This document shows positions 43,746 to 54,425 of a DNA stretch of 64,000 bases, piece after piece. Numbering within the stretch: the stretch's first letter is position 1; the number at the start of each line of letters is the position of its first letter. A model generated the notes under the pieces. That model did no database searches, was not told where the DNA came from, and worked only from the letters and a program-made list of their open reading frames with translations. The stretch is taken from the NCBI RefSeq assembly GCF_021531355.1, contig NZ_JADYTS010000003.1, forward strand, positions 62,001 to 126,000. Reading direction: 5' to 3'. Made by a program: the position numbers and the translations under genes. The stretch is from Leyella stercorea (GTDB lineage: Bacteria; Bacteroidota; Bacteroidia; Bacteroidales; Bacteroidaceae).

Positions 43746-44111
43746 ATGATACAGTCAGAATCAAGACTTACAGTATGTGATAACAGCGGCGCTCGTGAGG
43801 CTCTCTGCATCCGTGTCCTCGGTGGCACACGCCGTCGTTACGCAAGCGTAGGAGACGTTATTGTCGTTGCTGTCAAGAACGTTATCCCATCAAGTGATTT
43901 GAAGAAGGGTGCGGTATCTAAGGCTTTGATCGTTCGCACAAAGAAGGAAATCCGTCGTGCTGACGGTTCATACATCCGCTTTGACGACAACGCATGCGTA
44001 CTGCTCAACAACGCAGGTGAGCTCCGTGGTAGCCGTATCTTCGGCCCGGTAGCCCGTGAGTTGCGTGCAGTGAATATGAAGGTCGTTTCTTTGGCACCTG
44101 AGGTTCTTTAA
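43746..44111 (+). CDS. rplN: Ribosomal protein uL14
   Basis: 121-aa 50S interface protein. [27 protein letters not shown] and [24 protein letters not shown] are characteristic. It begins 3 bp after rpsQ. Confidence 0.98.
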   Translation: MIQSESRLTVCDNSGAREALCIRVLGGTRRRYASVGDVIVVAVKNVIPSSDLKKGAVSKALIVRTKKEIRRADGSYIRFDDNACVLLNNAGELRGSRIFGPVARELRAVNMKVVSLAPEVL

Positions 44112-44132
44112 TGATTAAAACGCAAACAAGTA

Positions 44133-44453
44133 ATGAGTAAGTTACATATTAAGAAAAATGATACAGTCGTTGTTCTTGCCGGTGAGGATAAGGGCAAGAC
44201 TGGTAAGGTGCTCAAAGTGCTGGTTGAGAAGAACCGCGCACTCGTTGAAGGTGTGAACATGGTTTCAAAGAGCACCAAGCCTTCTGCTAAGAACCCTCAG
44301 GGTGGTATCGTTAAGCAGGAAGCTCCGATTCACATCTCTAACCTGAGCCTCGTTGACCCGAAGAGTGGCAAGGCTACTCGCGTGGGCATCAAGGTTACAG
44401 AGGATGGCAAGAAAGTACGCATCGCTAAAAAGTCTGGGGAGGAAATCAAATAA
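44133..44453 (+). CDS. rplX: Ribosomal protein uL24
   Basis: 106-aa KOW-domain protein, an early 50S assembly initiator. [24 protein letters not shown] and [20 protein letters not shown] are typical. Overlaps the rplE start by one base. Confidence 0.98.
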   Translation: MSKLHIKKNDTVVVLAGEDKGKTGKVLKVLVEKNRALVEGVNMVSKSTKPSAKNPQGGIVKQEAPIHISNLSLVDPKSGKATRVGIKVTEDGKKVRIAKKSGEEIK

Positions 44454-45007
44454 TGGATACAGCACAGTTAAAGAAGTTCTATGCTGAGAGCATCGCTCCA
44501 GCACTGAAGGAGCAGTTCAACTACTCTTCATCAATGCAGATTCCAGTTCTGAAGAAGATCGTCATCAACCAGGGTCTTGGCGACGCTACTCAGGACAAGA
44601 AGATCATCGACGTAGCCATCAACGAGATTTCTACTATCGCTGGCCAGAAGGCAGTTGCTACATATTCTAAGAAGGATATCGCTAACTTCAAGCTTCGTAA
44701 GAAGATGCCTATCGGCGTTATGGTAACTCTCCGTCGTGAGCGCATGTACGAGTTCCTCGAGAAGCTCGTTCGCATCGCACTTCCCCGTATCCGCGACTTC
44801 AAGGGTATCGAGAGCAAGTTCGACGGCCGTGGTAACTATACACTGGGTATTCAGGAGCAGATTATCTTCCCTGAAATCAATATCGACCAGATTGACCGCA
44901 TCCAGGGTATGAACATCACATTCGTGACCTCTGCCAACACAGACGAAGAGGGCTACGCTCTCCTCAAGGCATTCGGTCTTCCATTTAAAAACGCTAAAAA
45001 CGATTAA
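44453..45007 (+). CDS. rplE: Ribosomal protein uL5
   Basis: 184-aa 5S rRNA-binding protein of the central protuberance. [47 protein letters not shown] and [20 protein letters not shown] are family hallmarks. Confidence 0.98.
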   Translation: MDTAQLKKFYAESIAPALKEQFNYSSSMQIPVLKKIVINQGLGDATQDKKIIDVAINEISTIAGQKAVATYSKKDIANFKLRKKMPIGVMVTLRRERMYEFLEKLVRIALPRIRDFKGIESKFDGRGNYTLGIQEQIIFPEINIDQIDRIQGMNITFVTSANTDEEGYALLKAFGLPFKNAKND

Positions 45008-45012
45008 GCAAT

Positions 45013-45315
45013 ATGGCAAAAGAATCAATGAAGGCTCGTGAGGTAAAGCGTGCCAAGCTCGTTGCTCGCTATGCTGAGAAGCGTGCCGCTCTGAAGAAGG
45101 TCATCGCTACATCTGAGGATCCTGCAGAGGCTTACGAGGCTGCTCGCAAGCTCCAGGCTATTCCTAAGAATGCTAACCCTATCCGTCTGCACAACCGTTG
45201 CAAGATCACCGGTCGTCCGAAGGGTTACATCCGCCAGTTCGGCATTTCTCGTATTCAGTTCCGTGAGATGGCTTCACAGGGCCTTATCCCGGGCGTAAAG
45301 AAGGCAAGCTGGTAA
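45013..45315 (+). CDS. rpsN: Ribosomal protein uS14 (zinc-independent form)
   Basis: 100-aa 30S head protein. [30 protein letters not shown] identifies it; only one Cys remains, so it is the longer C-minus form that does not bind zinc. Confidence 0.98.
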   Translation: MAKESMKAREVKRAKLVARYAEKRAALKKVIATSEDPAEAYEAARKLQAIPKNANPIRLHNRCKITGRPKGYIRQFGISRIQFREMASQGLIPGVKKASW

Positions 45316-45402
45316 ACCACGCGCCACACATAAAGCTGGTAATTCAATTTTTTCACTTTAATATTGTCGGGGTAGTCCCGATTAATTAAACATTTTTATA
45401 AA

Positions 45403-45798
45403 ATGACAGATCCAATAGCAGATTTTCTGACAAGACTCAGAAACGCAATCATGGCTCATCACCGTGTTGTAGAGGTGCCTGCATCTAACTTGAAGAAAGA
45501 GATCACAAAGATCCTCTTCGAGAAGGGTTACATCCTCAACTACAAATTCGTTGAGGACGGTCCTCAGGGTACAATCAAGGTAGCTCTCAAGTACAACGCT
45601 GCCACAAAGACCAACGCTATCACTTCGCTGAAGCGTGTGTCTACTCCTGGTCTCCGCAAGTATGTCGGATACAAGGACATGCCGAGAGTAATTAACGGAT
45701 TGGGTATCGCAATCCTCTCAACTTCTAAGGGCGTTATGACCGATAAGGAAGCTTCTGCCCAGAAGATTGGTGGTGAGGTTCTTTGCTATGTTTATTAA
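45403..45798 (+). CDS. rpsH: Ribosomal protein uS8
   Basis: 131-aa 16S-binding protein. MTDPIADFLTRLRNAIMAHH and the C-terminal ISTSKGVMTDKEA-type segment (here LSTSKGVMTDKEA) are typical. Preceded by an 87-bp gap, longer than most in this operon. Confidence 0.98.
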   Translation: MTDPIADFLTRLRNAIMAHHRVVEVPASNLKKEITKILFEKGYILNYKFVEDGPQGTIKVALKYNAATKTNAITSLKRVSTPGLRKYVGYKDMPRVINGLGIAILSTSKGVMTDKEASAQKIGGEVLCYVY

Positions 45799-45800
45799 TT

Positions 45801-45805
45801 GGAGG
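45801..45805 (+). promoter_or_regulatory. Shine-Dalgarno-like GGAGG before rplF
   Basis: GGAGG 9 nt before the rplF ATG; one of three such sites in the superoperon. Confidence 0.55.
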
Positions 45806-45814
45806 ATTTAGAAT

Positions 45815-46381
45815 ATGTCAAGAATAGGAAAATTACCAATTAGTATCCCTGCTAACGTTACCGTCACTTTCGCTAATGACGTTGTAAGCGTAAAAGGTCC
45901 TAAGGGCGAGATGTCACAGAAGATAGACCCGTCTATCATCACTAAGATTGAGGATGGCCACATCACTTTCGAGGTAGATGAGAACAGCCCTGTAAACTAT
46001 AAGCAGAAGTCAGCCTTCCATGGTCTCTATCGTTCACTCGTTAACAACATGGTTATCGGTGTAAGCGAGGGCTATACAAAGGTTCTCGAGCTTGTCGGAG
46101 TCGGTTATCGTGTTTCTAACCAGGGCAACCTCATCGAGTTCTCCCTCGGTTATACTCACCCTATCTTCCTCGAACTTCCTTCAGAGGTTAAGGTAGAGGC
46201 TAAGAGCGAGCGCAACCAGAACCCGGTTCTTACTCTGGAGTCTTGCGACAAGCAGTTGCTCGGTCTTATTTGTGCTAAAATTCGTTCTTTCCGCAAGCCT
46301 GAACCTTACAAGGGCAAGGGTATCTTGTTCAAGGGAGAAGTCATCCGCAGAAAGTCTGGTAAGTCAGCTTCAGCTAAGTAA
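45815..46381 (+). CDS. rplF: Ribosomal protein uL6
   Basis: 188-aa 50S protein near the GTPase-associated centre, made of two homologous alpha/beta domains. [17 protein letters not shown] at the start and [20 protein letters not shown] near the end are clear signatures. Confidence 0.98.
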   Translation: MSRIGKLPISIPANVTVTFANDVVSVKGPKGEMSQKIDPSIITKIEDGHITFEVDENSPVNYKQKSAFHGLYRSLVNNMVIGVSEGYTKVLELVGVGYRVSNQGNLIEFSLGYTHPIFLELPSEVKVEAKSERNQNPVLTLESCDKQLLGLICAKIRSFRKPEPYKGKGILFKGEVIRRKSGKSASAK

Positions 46382-46400
46382 CATTTTAAATTTTACGATC

Positions 46401-46745
46401 ATGACAACAAAGAAAGTAGAAAGACGAATCAAAATCAAATATAGAGTTCGTAAGCGCATCAGCGGTACTGCTGAGCGTCCCCGTCTGAGCGTGTTCCGCA
46501 GCAACAAGCAGATTTACGCACAGGTTATCAACGACTTGACTGGCACTACCATCGCTTCAGCTTCATCTCTCGGACTCGAGAAGATGCCTAAGAAGGAGCA
46601 GGCTGCTAAGGTTGGCGAGCTCGTAGCCGCTAACGCTATCGCAGCAGGTGTTTCTGCAGTGGTTTTCGACCGTAACGGTTATCTCTATCACGGACGTGTT
46701 AAGGAGCTTGCTGACGCAGCTCGTAATGGCGGTCTCAAATTCTAA
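46401..46745 (+). CDS. rplR: Ribosomal protein uL18
   Basis: 114-aa 5S rRNA-binding protein from the ATG at 46401 ([19 protein letters not shown]); open upstream codons lie in rpl[24 protein letters not shown] and [20 protein letters not shown] are typical. Confidence 0.98.
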   Translation: MTTKKVERRIKIKYRVRKRISGTAERPRLSVFRSNKQIYAQVINDLTGTTIASASSLGLEKMPKKEQAAKVGELVAANAIAAGVSAVVFDRNGYLYHGRVKELADAARNGGLKF

Positions 46746-46751
46746 ACGATT

Positions 46752-47264
46752 ATGGCAATGAATAAAGTAAAAAATTATAATGACGTTGATCTGAAGGACC
46801 GTCTCGTGGCTATCAACCGTGTAACTAAGGTTACCAAGGGTGGTCGTACATTCACATTCGCTGCTATCGTCGTTGTTGGTGACGGCAAGGGCGTAATTGG
46901 CTACGGTCTGGGTAAGGCCGGCGAAGTTACCGCTGCTATCGCTAAGGGTGTTGAGGCAGCTAAGAAGAACCTCGTTAAGGTTCCGGTGCTCAAGGGCACT
47001 ATCCCTCATGAGGTAGAGGCTCGCTTCGGCGGCGCTCAGGTGTTCATGCGTCCGGCTGCTGCCGGTACCGGTCTTGTAGCCGGTGGTGCTATGCGTGCCG
47101 TTCTCGACAGCGTAGGCGTAAAGGATATCCTCGCTAAGTCTAAGGGTTCTTCTAACCCCCACAACCTCGTGAAGGCTACTATCGCTGCTCTCTCTGAGCT
47201 CCGTGATGCCTACACAGTAGCAGGTCAGCGTGGCATTTCTATGGACAAGGTGTTTAACGGTTAA
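46752..47264 (+). CDS. rpsE: Ribosomal protein uS5
   Basis: 170-aa 30S protein with dsRBD-like and S5 C-terminal domains, important for decoding accuracy. [33 protein letters not shown] and [20 protein letters not shown] are typical. Confidence 0.98.
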   Translation: MAMNKVKNYNDVDLKDRLVAINRVTKVTKGGRTFTFAAIVVVGDGKGVIGYGLGKAGEVTAAIAKGVEAAKKNLVKVPVLKGTIPHEVEARFGGAQVFMRPAAAGTGLVAGGAMRAVLDSVGVKDILAKSKGSSNPHNLVKATIAALSELRDAYTVAGQRGISMDKVFNG

Positions 47265-47265
47265 T

Positions 47266-47271
47266 AGGAGA
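47266..47271 (+). promoter_or_regulatory. Shine-Dalgarno-like AGGAGA before rpmD
   Basis: AGGAGA 8 nt before the rpmD ATG; third SD-like site in the operon. Confidence 0.5.
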
Positions 47272-47279
47272 TTCATACA

Positions 47280-47456
47280 ATGGCAACAATAAAAGTACAG
47301 CAGATAAAGAGCAAAATCGGTTATCCGAAGGATCAGAAGGCTACTCTTCAGGCTCTTGGACTCCGCAAGATCTCTCAGATTGTTGAGGTTGAGGATACTC
47401 CGAGCACCCGTGGTATGCTTCGCAAGGTTCACCACTTGGTAACTGTAGTTGAATAA
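47280..47456 (+). CDS. rpmD: Ribosomal protein uL30
   Basis: 58-aa 50S protein translated directly from the sequence: MATIKVQQIKSKIGYPKDQK start, LGLRKISQIVEVEDTPSTRG middle, and KVHHLVTVVE end. Size, fold pattern and position between rpsE and rplO are those of uL30. Confidence 0.97.
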   Translation: MATIKVQQIKSKIGYPKDQKATLQALGLRKISQIVEVEDTPSTRGMLRKVHHLVTVVE

Positions 47457-47479
47457 TAAAATCATTAATGGAACAAATT

Positions 47480-47926
47480 ATGAAATTAAATAATTTAAAG
47501 CCTGCTGCAGGTTCCACACACTCACGTCGTCGTATCGGTCGCGGTCCTGGTTCAGGACTCGGTGGTACTTCTACCCGTGGACACAAGGGTGCCAAGGCAC
47601 GTTCAGGTTACAAGAGAAAGATCGGTTTCGAAGGTGGTCAGATGCCTTTGCAGCGCCGTGTTCCGAAGGCTGGTTTCAAGAATATCAACCACAAGGAATA
47701 CTTCGCAGTAAACCTCTCTACTCTCCAGAAGCTTGCTGAGGAGAAGAACCTCACTAAGATCGGACTCGAGGAGCTCCAGGCAGCTCACCTCACTAACGGC
47801 AAGGAGCTTGTTAAGGTTCTCGGCAACGGCGAACTTAAGGCTAAGCTCGAAGTAGAGGCTCACGCTTTCTCTAAGTCAGCTGAGGAAGCTATCAAGGCAG
47901 TAGGAGGTAACACAACTATTATCTAA
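47480..47926 (+). CDS. rplO: Ribosomal protein uL15
   Basis: 148-aa 50S assembly protein. The start is set at 47480 (MKLNNLKPAAGSTHSRRRIG) by family similarity; an ATG 12 bases upstream is in frame. GRGPGSGLGGTSTRGHKG and GFEGGQMPLQRRVPKAGF are typical. secY begins 4 bp after its stop. Confidence 0.97.
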   Translation: MKLNNLKPAAGSTHSRRRIGRGPGSGLGGTSTRGHKGAKARSGYKRKIGFEGGQMPLQRRVPKAGFKNINHKEYFAVNLSTLQKLAEEKNLTKIGLEELQAAHLTNGKELVKVLGNGELKAKLEVEAHAFSKSAEEAIKAVGGNTTII

Positions 47927-47930
47927 GTAG

Positions 47931-49268
47931 ATGAAAAAGTTTATTGAGACACTAAAGAACTGTTGGAGAATTGAGGATCTGCGTCAGCGGCTCCTCATTA
48001 CTCTCCTGTTTACGGCTATTTACCGTTTTGGCTCGTTCGTTGTGCTTCCTGGCATCAACCCGAGCAAGTTGGATCAACTTCAGTCGCAAACAGCGGGTGG
48101 TCTTATGTCACTGCTCGACATGTTCTCTGGTGGAGCATTTTCCAATGCGTCTATCTTTGCGCTTGGAATTATGCCATACATCTCAGCTTCTATCGTTATG
48201 CAGCTTCTGGCAGTGGCAGTGCCTTACTTCCAGAAGATGCAGCGCGAAGGTGAGAGCGGCCGCAAGAAGATTAACTGGTACACGCGTATTCTTACTGTGG
48301 GTATCCTTCTCGTACAGGCTCCCTCTTACCTTCTCAACCTTAAGGCTCAAGCCGCTTCGGCTCTCGCCTCAGGTATCTCATGGCCTATGTTCATGATTCC
48401 GGCTACGATTATCCTCGCTGCTGGTTCTATGTTCATCCTTTGGCTCGGAGAGCGCATCACTGACAAGGGAGTTGGTAATGGTATCTCAATGATCATCATG
48501 ATTGGTATTATCGCACGTCTGCCACAGGCATTCGTGCAGGAACTGGGCTCACGGTTCACAGCTATTTCAAGCGGCGGACTTGTGATGTTCATCATCGAGA
48601 TCTTGGTTCTGTATGCAGTAATATGTGCTTCAATCATGCTTGTTCAGGGTACCCGAAAAATACCTGTACAGTACGCCAAGCGTCTCGTAGGTAATAAACA
48701 GTATGGCGGCGCTCGCCAGTACATACCTCTGAAATTATTTGCAGCTAACGTAATGCCTATCATCTTCGCTCAGGCACTGATGTTTATCCCATTGGCATTC
48801 GTACGCTATCAGAGCGATGGTGGTTCATCTTGGGCTCAGGCTCTTATGGACAACCGCAGTCTGCCTTACAACTGCATCTATGTGATTCTCATCATAGCGT
48901 TTACGTATTTCTATACAGCTATCACTTTGAATCCTACACAGATGGCTGAGGACATGAAACGTAACAATGGCTTTATCCCTGGCATCAAGCCTGGTAAGGA
49001 CACAGCCGAATATATTGATACAATCATGACTCGCATCACTTTCCCGGGTTCATTGTTCATAGCATTCATCGCTATCATGCCGGCTCTCGCTGGACTTTTG
49101 AATGTTCAGCAGGCTTTTTCGCAGTTCTTTGGCGGTACTTCACTGCTCATTCTTGTTGGTGTTGTTTCTGACACCATTCAGCAGATCAAGAGTCACTTGC
49201 TGATGCGTCATTATGACGGATTGCTAAACTCTGGTCGCACTCGCAACGGAGTAGTTTCTGCATATTGA
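47931..49268 (+). CDS. secY: Preprotein translocase subunit SecY
   Basis: 445-aa channel-forming subunit of the Sec translocon with ten transmembrane segments. TM1 and the plug region (FGSFVVLPGINPS...LLDMFSGGAFSNASIFALGIMPYISASI) and the C-terminal cytoplasmic loop GFIPGIKPGKDTAEYI are clear. It lies between rplO and map as in many spc operons. Confidence 0.98.
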   Translation: MKKFIETLKNCWRIEDLRQRLLITLLFTAIYRFGSFVVLPGINPSKLDQLQSQTAGGLMSLLDMFSGGAFSNASIFALGIMPYISASIVMQLLAVAVPYFQKMQREGESGRKKINWYTRILTVGILLVQAPSYLLNLKAQAASALASGISWPMFMIPATIILAAGSMFILWLGERITDKGVGNGISMIIMIGIIARLPQAFVQELGSRFTAISSGGLVMFIIEILVLYAVICASIMLVQGTRKIPVQYAKRLVGNKQYGGARQYIPLKLFAANVMPIIFAQALMFIPLAFVRYQSDGGSSWAQALMDNRSLPYNCIYVILIIAFTYFYTAITLNPTQMAEDMKRNNGFIPGIKPGKDTAEYIDTIMTRITFPGSLFIAFIAIMPALAGLLNVQQAFSQFFGGTSLLILVGVVSDTIQQIKSHLLMRHYDGLLNSGRTRNGVVSAY

Positions 49269-49281
49269 TTTTATCTTTGAA

Positions 49282-50067
49282 ATGAAGATATTTCTAAAAA
49301 CAGAAGATGAAATTGAGCTGATGCGCAAGGCTAACCGATTAGTCGGAGCAACTCTTGCGGAATTGGCCAAACATATCAAACCAGGCGTGACGACCTTTCA
49401 ACTGGATAGGGTAGCGGAGGAATTTATTCGTGACAACGGTGCTGTTCCAACGTTTAAGAATTTCCCCAATCCATTTGGAGGGCCGTTTCCCGCAAGTATC
49501 TGTACCTCTGTCAACGATGTCGTTGTACATGGAATTCCCGATGAAAAGACAATTCTCAAGGATGGAGATATAATTTCTATCGATTGTGGCACACTTCTTG
49601 CTGGTTATAATGGAGACTCTGCTTACACGTTTTGTGTCGGTGAAGTCAGCCAAGATGTCAGAGATTTACTGACAGTGACACGACAGTCACTGACAAAAGG
49701 TATTGAAATGGCTGTGGCAGGAAATCATGTCGGTGATATCGGCGATGCAATCCAAACTTTTTGTGAAGCCCATGGATATGGAGTGGTGAGAGAACTCACC
49801 GGGCATGGCATTGGCAAGCAAATGCATGAGGATCCGCAGATACCCAATTATGGAAGGCGTGGCAATGGCGTCATGCTTAAAGAAGGCATGTGCATAGCTA
49901 TAGAACCTATGATAACCATGGGCGATAGAAAGGTATGGCTTATGCCCGACCGCTGGAGTATCTGTACGCGCGACGGGAAACCAGCCGCTCACTTTGAACA
50001 TACAATTGCTATAAGGAGAGGCAAGGCTGAGATACTGTCTACGTTTGAAGAAATAGAACATTCCTAA
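49282..50067 (+). CDS. map: Type I methionine aminopeptidase
   Basis: 261-aa metalloprotease removing N-terminal Met from nascent proteins. The metal ligands are in [20 protein letters not shown] (two Asp), [21 protein letters not shown] (His), CIAIEPMI (Glu) and AHFEHTIAI (Glu). Its lower-GC codon usage differs slightly from the ribosomal genes around it. It is co-oriented between secY and infA. Confidence 0.97.
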   Translation: MKIFLKTEDEIELMRKANRLVGATLAELAKHIKPGVTTFQLDRVAEEFIRDNGAVPTFKNFPNPFGGPFPASICTSVNDVVVHGIPDEKTILKDGDIISIDCGTLLAGYNGDSAYTFCVGEVSQDVRDLLTVTRQSLTKGIEMAVAGNHVGDIGDAIQTFCEAHGYGVVRELTGHGIGKQMHEDPQIPNYGRRGNGVMLKEGMCIAIEPMITMGDRKVWLMPDRWSICTRDGKPAAHFEHTIAIRRGKAEILSTFEEIEHS

Positions 50068-50086
50068 TATAGATTTTAAATTATTT

Positions 50087-50305
50087 ATGGCAAAACAATC
50101 CGCAATTGAGCAAGACGGCACAATCGTTGAGTCGTTGTCCAATGCAATGTTCAGAGTCGAGTTGGAGAATGGTGTGCAGATTATCGCCCACATCTCAGGC
50201 AAGATGAGAATGCACTACATAAAAATCCTACCCGGTGACAAGGTGAAGGTCGAAATGAGTCCGTATGACTTGACTAAGGGTAGAATCGTTTTCAGATACA
50301 AGTAA
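50087..50305 (+). CDS. infA: Translation initiation factor IF-1
   Basis: 72-aa S1/OB-fold protein occupying the ribosomal A site at initiation. [29 protein letters not shown] and [22 protein letters not shown] match the family exactly in length. Confidence 0.98.
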   Translation: MAKQSAIEQDGTIVESLSNAMFRVELENGVQIIAHISGKMRMHYIKILPGDKVKVEMSPYDLTKGRIVFRYK

Positions 50306-50317
50306 CATTTTAAATAT

Positions 50318-50434
50318 ATGAAAACAAGAGCATCATTAAAGAAACGTACACCCGACTGCAAGATCGTTCGTCGTAAGGGTCGTCTGTTCGTTATCAACAA
50401 GAAGAACCCTAAGTTCAAAATGCGTCAGGGTTAA
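50318..50434 (+). CDS. rpmJ: Ribosomal protein bL36 (zinc-independent form)
   Basis: 38-aa protein translated from the sequence: [20 protein letters not shown] then [18 protein letters not shown]. It fits bL36 in length and position between infA and rpsM. Only one of the usual zinc ligands remains (C14), so it is the C-minus form. Confidence 0.96.
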   Translation: MKTRASLKKRTPDCKIVRRKGRLFVINKKNPKFKMRQG

Positions 50435-50530
50435 AACTCATTCCGAGGACTGGACATTTGTTACTCGTGACGAGGACAGTCTGGAACTCAAAAATAAACA
50501 AATTAATTAATCAATCAATTTTATTAAACA

Positions 50531-50911
50531 ATGGCAATAAGAATTGTTGGAGTAGATTTGCCCCAGAACAAGCGTGGCGAAATCGCATTGACCTATATCT
50601 ATGGTATCGGTCGAAGTAGTTCAGCAAAGATATTGGACAAAGCCGGCGTTAGCCGCGACCTGAAGGTCAGCGAGTGGAACGACGATCAGGCTGCCAAGAT
50701 CCGCGAAATTATCGGCGCTGAATTCAAAGTAGAAGGTGATCTCCGTTCTGAGATCCAAATGAATATCAAGCGACTGATGGATATTGGTTGCTATCGTGGA
50801 GTTCGTCATCGTAACGGTCTTCCTGTTCGCGGTCAGAGCACAAAGAACAATGCCCGTACTCGTAAGGGAAAGAAGAAGACTGTTGCTAACAAGAAGAAGG
50901 CTACTAAGTAA
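50531..50911 (+). CDS. rpsM: Ribosomal protein uS13
   Basis: 126-aa 30S head protein contacting P-site tRNA and the 50[40 protein letters not shown] and [27 protein letters not shown] are typical. It opens the alpha-operon part after a 96-bp gap. Confidence 0.98.
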   Translation: MAIRIVGVDLPQNKRGEIALTYIYGIGRSSSAKILDKAGVSRDLKVSEWNDDQAAKIREIIGAEFKVEGDLRSEIQMNIKRLMDIGCYRGVRHRNGLPVRGQSTKNNARTRKGKKKTVANKKKATK

Positions 50912-50992
50912 AATTTAGTTGAAAGCAAAGTCATGTACTGTCAGTGACTGACGGGAAGGCTTTTAACTTTTAACTTTTAACTAAACAAAATT

Positions 50993-51382
50993 ATGGCAAA
51001 GAAAACAGCAACATCTAAGAAAAGAAATGTAAAGGTTGACGCTATCGGACAGCTTCATGTTCATAGCTCGTTCAACAACATTATTGTATCTTTAGCAAAT
51101 AGCGAGGGACAGGTAATTTCATGGTCATCTGCAGGTAAGATGGGCTTCCGTGGTTCTAAGAAGAACACACCGTATGCAGCCCAGATGGCAGCAGAGGATT
51201 GCGGCAAGGTAGCATTCGACCTTGGTCTGCGCAAGGTAAAGGCTTACGTTAAGGGTCCGGGTAACGGTCGTGAGTCAGCTATCCGTGGTGTACACAGCTG
51301 CGGTATAGAGGTTACAGAGATCGTTGACGTTACTCCGCTTCCACACAACGGATGCCGTCCTCCGAAGCGTCGTAAGGTCTAA
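50993..51382 (+). CDS. rpsK: Ribosomal protein uS11
   Basis: 129-aa 30S platform protein. [36 protein letters not shown] and [17 protein letters not shown] are signatures. Confidence 0.98.
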   Translation: MAKKTATSKKRNVKVDAIGQLHVHSSFNNIIVSLANSEGQVISWSSAGKMGFRGSKKNTPYAAQMAAEDCGKVAFDLGLRKVKAYVKGPGNGRESAIRGVHSCGIEVTEIVDVTPLPHNGCRPPKRRKV

Positions 51383-51461
51383 TTTTCCCTTTGTAGACTC
51401 TTATAATTTTAGGTCTGCAACTCTTAAAAGATACAAACAACAATAAAGCATATTATTTATT

Positions 51462-52067
51462 ATGGCTAGATATATAGGTCCGAAATCTAAAATTGCACGC
51501 CGTTTTGGTGAACCCATCTTCGGCGCTGACAAAGTTTTGTCCAAGAGAAACTTCCCTCCTGGACAGCATGGCAACAACCGTCGCAGAAAGCAGTCTGAGT
51601 ACGCTGTCATGTTGGCAGAGAAGCAGAAGGCAAAGTACACATACGGTGTTCTCGAGCGCCAGTTCCGTAACATGTTCGAGAAGGCAGCTAAGGCTGACGG
51701 CATCACCGGTGAAGTTTTGCTTCAGAATCTTGAAAGCCGTTTGGATAACGTAGTGTTCCGTTTGGGTATCGCTCCTACTCGTGCAGCTGCTCGTCAGCTC
51801 GTTGGTCACAAGCACATTGTGGTTGACGGACAGGTAGTGAACATTCCTTCATATGCAGTTAAGCCGGGTCAGGTTATCGGTGTTCGTGAGAAGTCTAAGT
51901 CTCTCGAAGTAATCGAGGCTGCTCTCGCTGGTTACAACCACAGCAAGTATCCTTGGATCGAGTGGGACCAGAACACAAAGAGCGGTAAGTTCCTCCACAA
52001 GCCGGAGCGTGCCGATATCCCCGAGAACATTAAGGAACAGTTAATCGTTGAGTTGTACTCTAAATAA
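51462..52067 (+). CDS. rpsD: Ribosomal protein uS4 (zinc-independent form)
   Basis: 201-aa 16S-binding assembly initiator; in proteobacteria it represses the alpha operon. [21 protein letters not shown], the S4 RNA-binding domain ([34 protein letters not shown]) and the C-terminal [16 protein letters not shown] are present. It has no Cys, hence no zinc finger. Confidence 0.98.
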   Translation: MARYIGPKSKIARRFGEPIFGADKVLSKRNFPPGQHGNNRRRKQSEYAVMLAEKQKAKYTYGVLERQFRNMFEKAAKADGITGEVLLQNLESRLDNVVFRLGIAPTRAAARQLVGHKHIVVDGQVVNIPSYAVKPGQVIGVREKSKSLEVIEAALAGYNHSKYPWIEWDQNTKSGKFLHKPERADIPENIKEQLIVELYSK

Positions 52068-52078
52068 TCATTAAATTA

Positions 52079-53071
52079 ATGGCGATATTAGCATTTCAAA
52101 AACCTGACAAAGTTGTAATGTTGGATTCCAACGACAAGTTCGGCAAGTTCGAATTCCGTCCGTTGGAGCCAGGATTCGGTGTTACCATCGGTAACTCCCT
52201 GCGCCGCATTCTGCTTTCGTCGCTGGAGGGCTATGCTATCAATACCATCAAAATCTCTGGTGTTGAGCATGAATTCTCTTCAGTTCCAGGCGTAAAGGAG
52301 GATGTAACTAACATTATCTTGAATTTGAAGCAAGTAAGATTCAAGCAAGTAGTAGAAGAATTCGAGAACGAAAAAGTTAGTATCACCGTTGAGAATTCAA
52401 CTGAGTTCAAGGCAGGTGATATAGGCAAGTATCTGACTGGATTTGAAGTGTTAAACCCTGATTTGGTGATTTGTCATTTAGATGTCAAAGCTTCTATGCA
52501 GATTGATCTGACTATCAATAAGGGCCGTGGCTATATTACGGCTGATGAGAACAGAGCATACTGCACTGACGTTAACGTAATTCCAATCGATTCTATCTAC
52601 ACCCCAATCCGTAACGTGAAGTACGCTGTAGAGCCTTATCGTGTTGAGCAGAAGACCGACTACGACAAGCTCGTGCTCGAAATCACTACGGACGGTTCCA
52701 TTCACCCGAAGGACGCACTCAAGGAAGCTGCTAAGATCCTCATCCAGCACTTCATGCTCTTCAGCGACGAGAAGATTACTCTCGAAAGCCCGGAGCACGA
52801 GGGAAATCAGGAGTTCGACGAGGAAGTACTTCACATGCGTCAGCTCTTGAAGACCAAGTTGGTCGACATGAACCTCTCGGTTCGTGCGCTTAACTGCCTC
52901 AAGGCTGCCGATGTTGAAACTCTTGGCGACTTGGTTCAGTACAATAAGACTGACCTCTTGAAGTTCCGTAACTTCGGTAAGAAATCGCTTTCAGAGCTTG
53001 ATGATTTGCTCGAGAGTCTGAATCTGTCGTTTGGAACTGATATTTCTCAATACAAATTAGATAAAGAATAA
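52079..53071 (+). CDS. rpoA: RNA polymerase alpha subunit
   Basis: 330-aa subunit. The N-terminal dimerisation domain ([31 protein letters not shown]) and C-terminal domain ([42 protein letters not shown]) are joined by an acidic linker. The C-terminal domain contacts UP elements and regulators. Co-oriented between rpsD and rplQ. Confidence 0.98.
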   Translation: MAILAFQKPDKVVMLDSNDKFGKFEFRPLEPGFGVTIGNSLRRILLSSLEGYAINTIKISGVEHEFSSVPGVKEDVTNIILNLKQVRFKQVVEEFENEKVSITVENSTEFKAGDIGKYLTGFEVLNPDLVICHLDVKASMQIDLTINKGRGYITADENRAYCTDVNVIPIDSIYTPIRNVKYAVEPYRVEQKTDYDKLVLEITTDGSIHPKDALKEAAKILIQHFMLFSDEKITLESPEHEGNQEFDEEVLHMRQLLKTKLVDMNLSVRALNCLKAADVETLGDLVQYNKTDLLKFRNFGKKSLSELDDLLESLNLSFGTDISQYKLDKE

Positions 53072-53077
53072 AACAAA

Positions 53078-53563
53078 ATGAGACACAATAAGAAATTCAA
53101 CCACTTGGGTCGTACTGCATCTCACCGTAACGCTATGCTCGCTAACATGGCTATCTCGCTGATTATGCACAAAAGAATCACTACGACTCTCGCCAAGGCA
53201 AAGGCCTTGAAGATGTATGTAGAACCGCTGATCACACGCTGCAAGGATGATAGCACAAACTCTCGTCGTGTAGTATTCAGCTACCTCCAGAACAAGTATG
53301 CTATCAAGGAACTCTTCAGCACTGTTGCTGAGAAGGTAGGTGACCGTCCCGGTGGTTATACACGCGTTATCAAGCTCGGTACACGTAAGGGTGACGCTGC
53401 TGCTATCGCATTCATCGAGCTCGTTGACTTCGACGAGAACATGGCTAAGACTGCTAAGGCTGGCAAGAAGACTCGCCGTAGCCGCAAGTCAGCAGAGGCT
53501 GTTGAGGCACCTGCTACAGAGGCTCCTGCAACTGAGGCTACAGAAGAGGCAAAGGCTGAATAA
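53078..53563 (+). CDS. rplQ: Ribosomal protein bL17
   Basis: 161-aa 50S protein. The conserved core ([67 protein letters not shown]) is followed by a Lys/Arg stretch and an Ala/Glu/Thr/Pro-rich tail of ~25 residues, a common extension in Bacteroidetes. Last gene of the superoperon; a terminator follows. Confidence 0.97.
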   Translation: MRHNKKFNHLGRTASHRNAMLANMAISLIMHKRITTTLAKAKALKMYVEPLITRCKDDSTNSRRVVFSYLQNKYAIKELFSTVAEKVGDRPGGYTRVIKLGTRKGDAAAIAFIELVDFDENMAKTAKAGKKTRRSRKSAEAVEAPATEAPATEATEEAKAE

Positions 53564-53593
53564 TTCGCATTATCGACTTTATCTCAATAAAAG

Positions 53594-53634
53594 AGGGCTG
53601 GTTGAACTTAAAAGTTCTACCAGCCTTTATTTTT
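53594..53634 (+). terminator. Terminator of the ribosomal superoperon
   Basis: GGCTGGT-T-GAAC (53596-53607) pairs with GTTC-T-ACCAGCC (53614-53625), followed by a T-rich tract. Confidence 0.85.
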
Positions 53635-53732
53635 CTTGTGTTTTCTATCCTGTTTTTACTTATCATCTTTAACCTTTTTCTACCTCTTACTACGTTAACT
53701 GAACGTATATCAGGTATTGATTATTGTTATAT

Positions 53733-54365
53733 ATGAAGAAATCAGTTTCCTCTAATCATCTCTTGCCTCATTATTATTCCAATCTTATTGAGGCAGGATG
53801 TGATGAAGCCGGTCGTGGTTGTCTTGCTGGTAGCGTATATGCTGCCGCTGTAATATTGCCCAAAGACTATGATAACCCCTTGCTAAATGACTCCAAGAAA
53901 CTCACTGAGAAGCGACGAAAGGTGCTACGTGACCAGATTGTACGTGATGCTGTGTCTTGGGCTGTAGGTGTTGTTACTCCCGAAGAGATAGATAAGATAA
54001 ATATCTTGAATGCCAGTTTTCTTGCTATGCATCGTGCCCTTGACCAGCTTACAATTCGTCCTGAGGCAGTTATCGTTGATGGTAATCGTTTTAATCCATA
54101 CCGTGACCTTCCTTATACTACCATCGTCAAAGGTGACGGTAAGTATCAGTCGATAGCTGCTGCAAGCATTCTTGCCAAGACATTCCGTGATGAATATATG
54201 GATAGCTTAGCCAACGAGTATCCTTACTATGACTGGCAAAAAAATAAAGGCTATCCTACGAAAGCCCATCGAGAAGGAATTCGTGATCATGGTCCTTCAC
54301 CATATCATCGTATGAGTTATAATCTGATGGGAGCTACGCAATTGGAACTTAATTTTGACGACTAA
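53733..54365 (+). CDS. rnhB: Ribonuclease HII
   Basis: 210-aa endonuclease that nicks RNA in RNA-DNA hybrids, including single misincorporated ribonucleotides. Start set at the ATG 53733; a TTG nine bases upstream is in frame but unneeded. Acidic active-site residues are in AGCDEAGRGCLAGSV (Asp, Glu), VIVDGNRF (Asp) and AKTFRDEYM (Asp). The C-terminal GYPTKAHREGIRDHGPSPYHR is typical. Confidence 0.96.
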   Translation: MKKSVSSNHLLPHYYSNLIEAGCDEAGRGCLAGSVYAAAVILPKDYDNPLLNDSKKLTEKRRKVLRDQIVRDAVSWAVGVVTPEEIDKINILNASFLAMHRALDQLTIRPEAVIVDGNRFNPYRDLPYTTIVKGDGKYQSIAAASILAKTFRDEYMDSLANEYPYYDWQKNKGYPTKAHREGIRDHGPSPYHRMSYNLMGATQLELNFDD

Positions 54366-54400
54366 AACGTGTCCCTCTACAAATTTCAAGGGACACGTTT
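54365..54400. terminator. Shared terminator between rnhB and the convergent PUL
   Basis: A 12-bp perfect stem AAACGTGTCCCT (54365-54376) / AGGGACACGTTT (54389-54400) lies between converging genes and can serve both strands. Confidence 0.7.
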
Positions 54401-54425
54401 ACGAATGTCTAATTGATATTATTCT

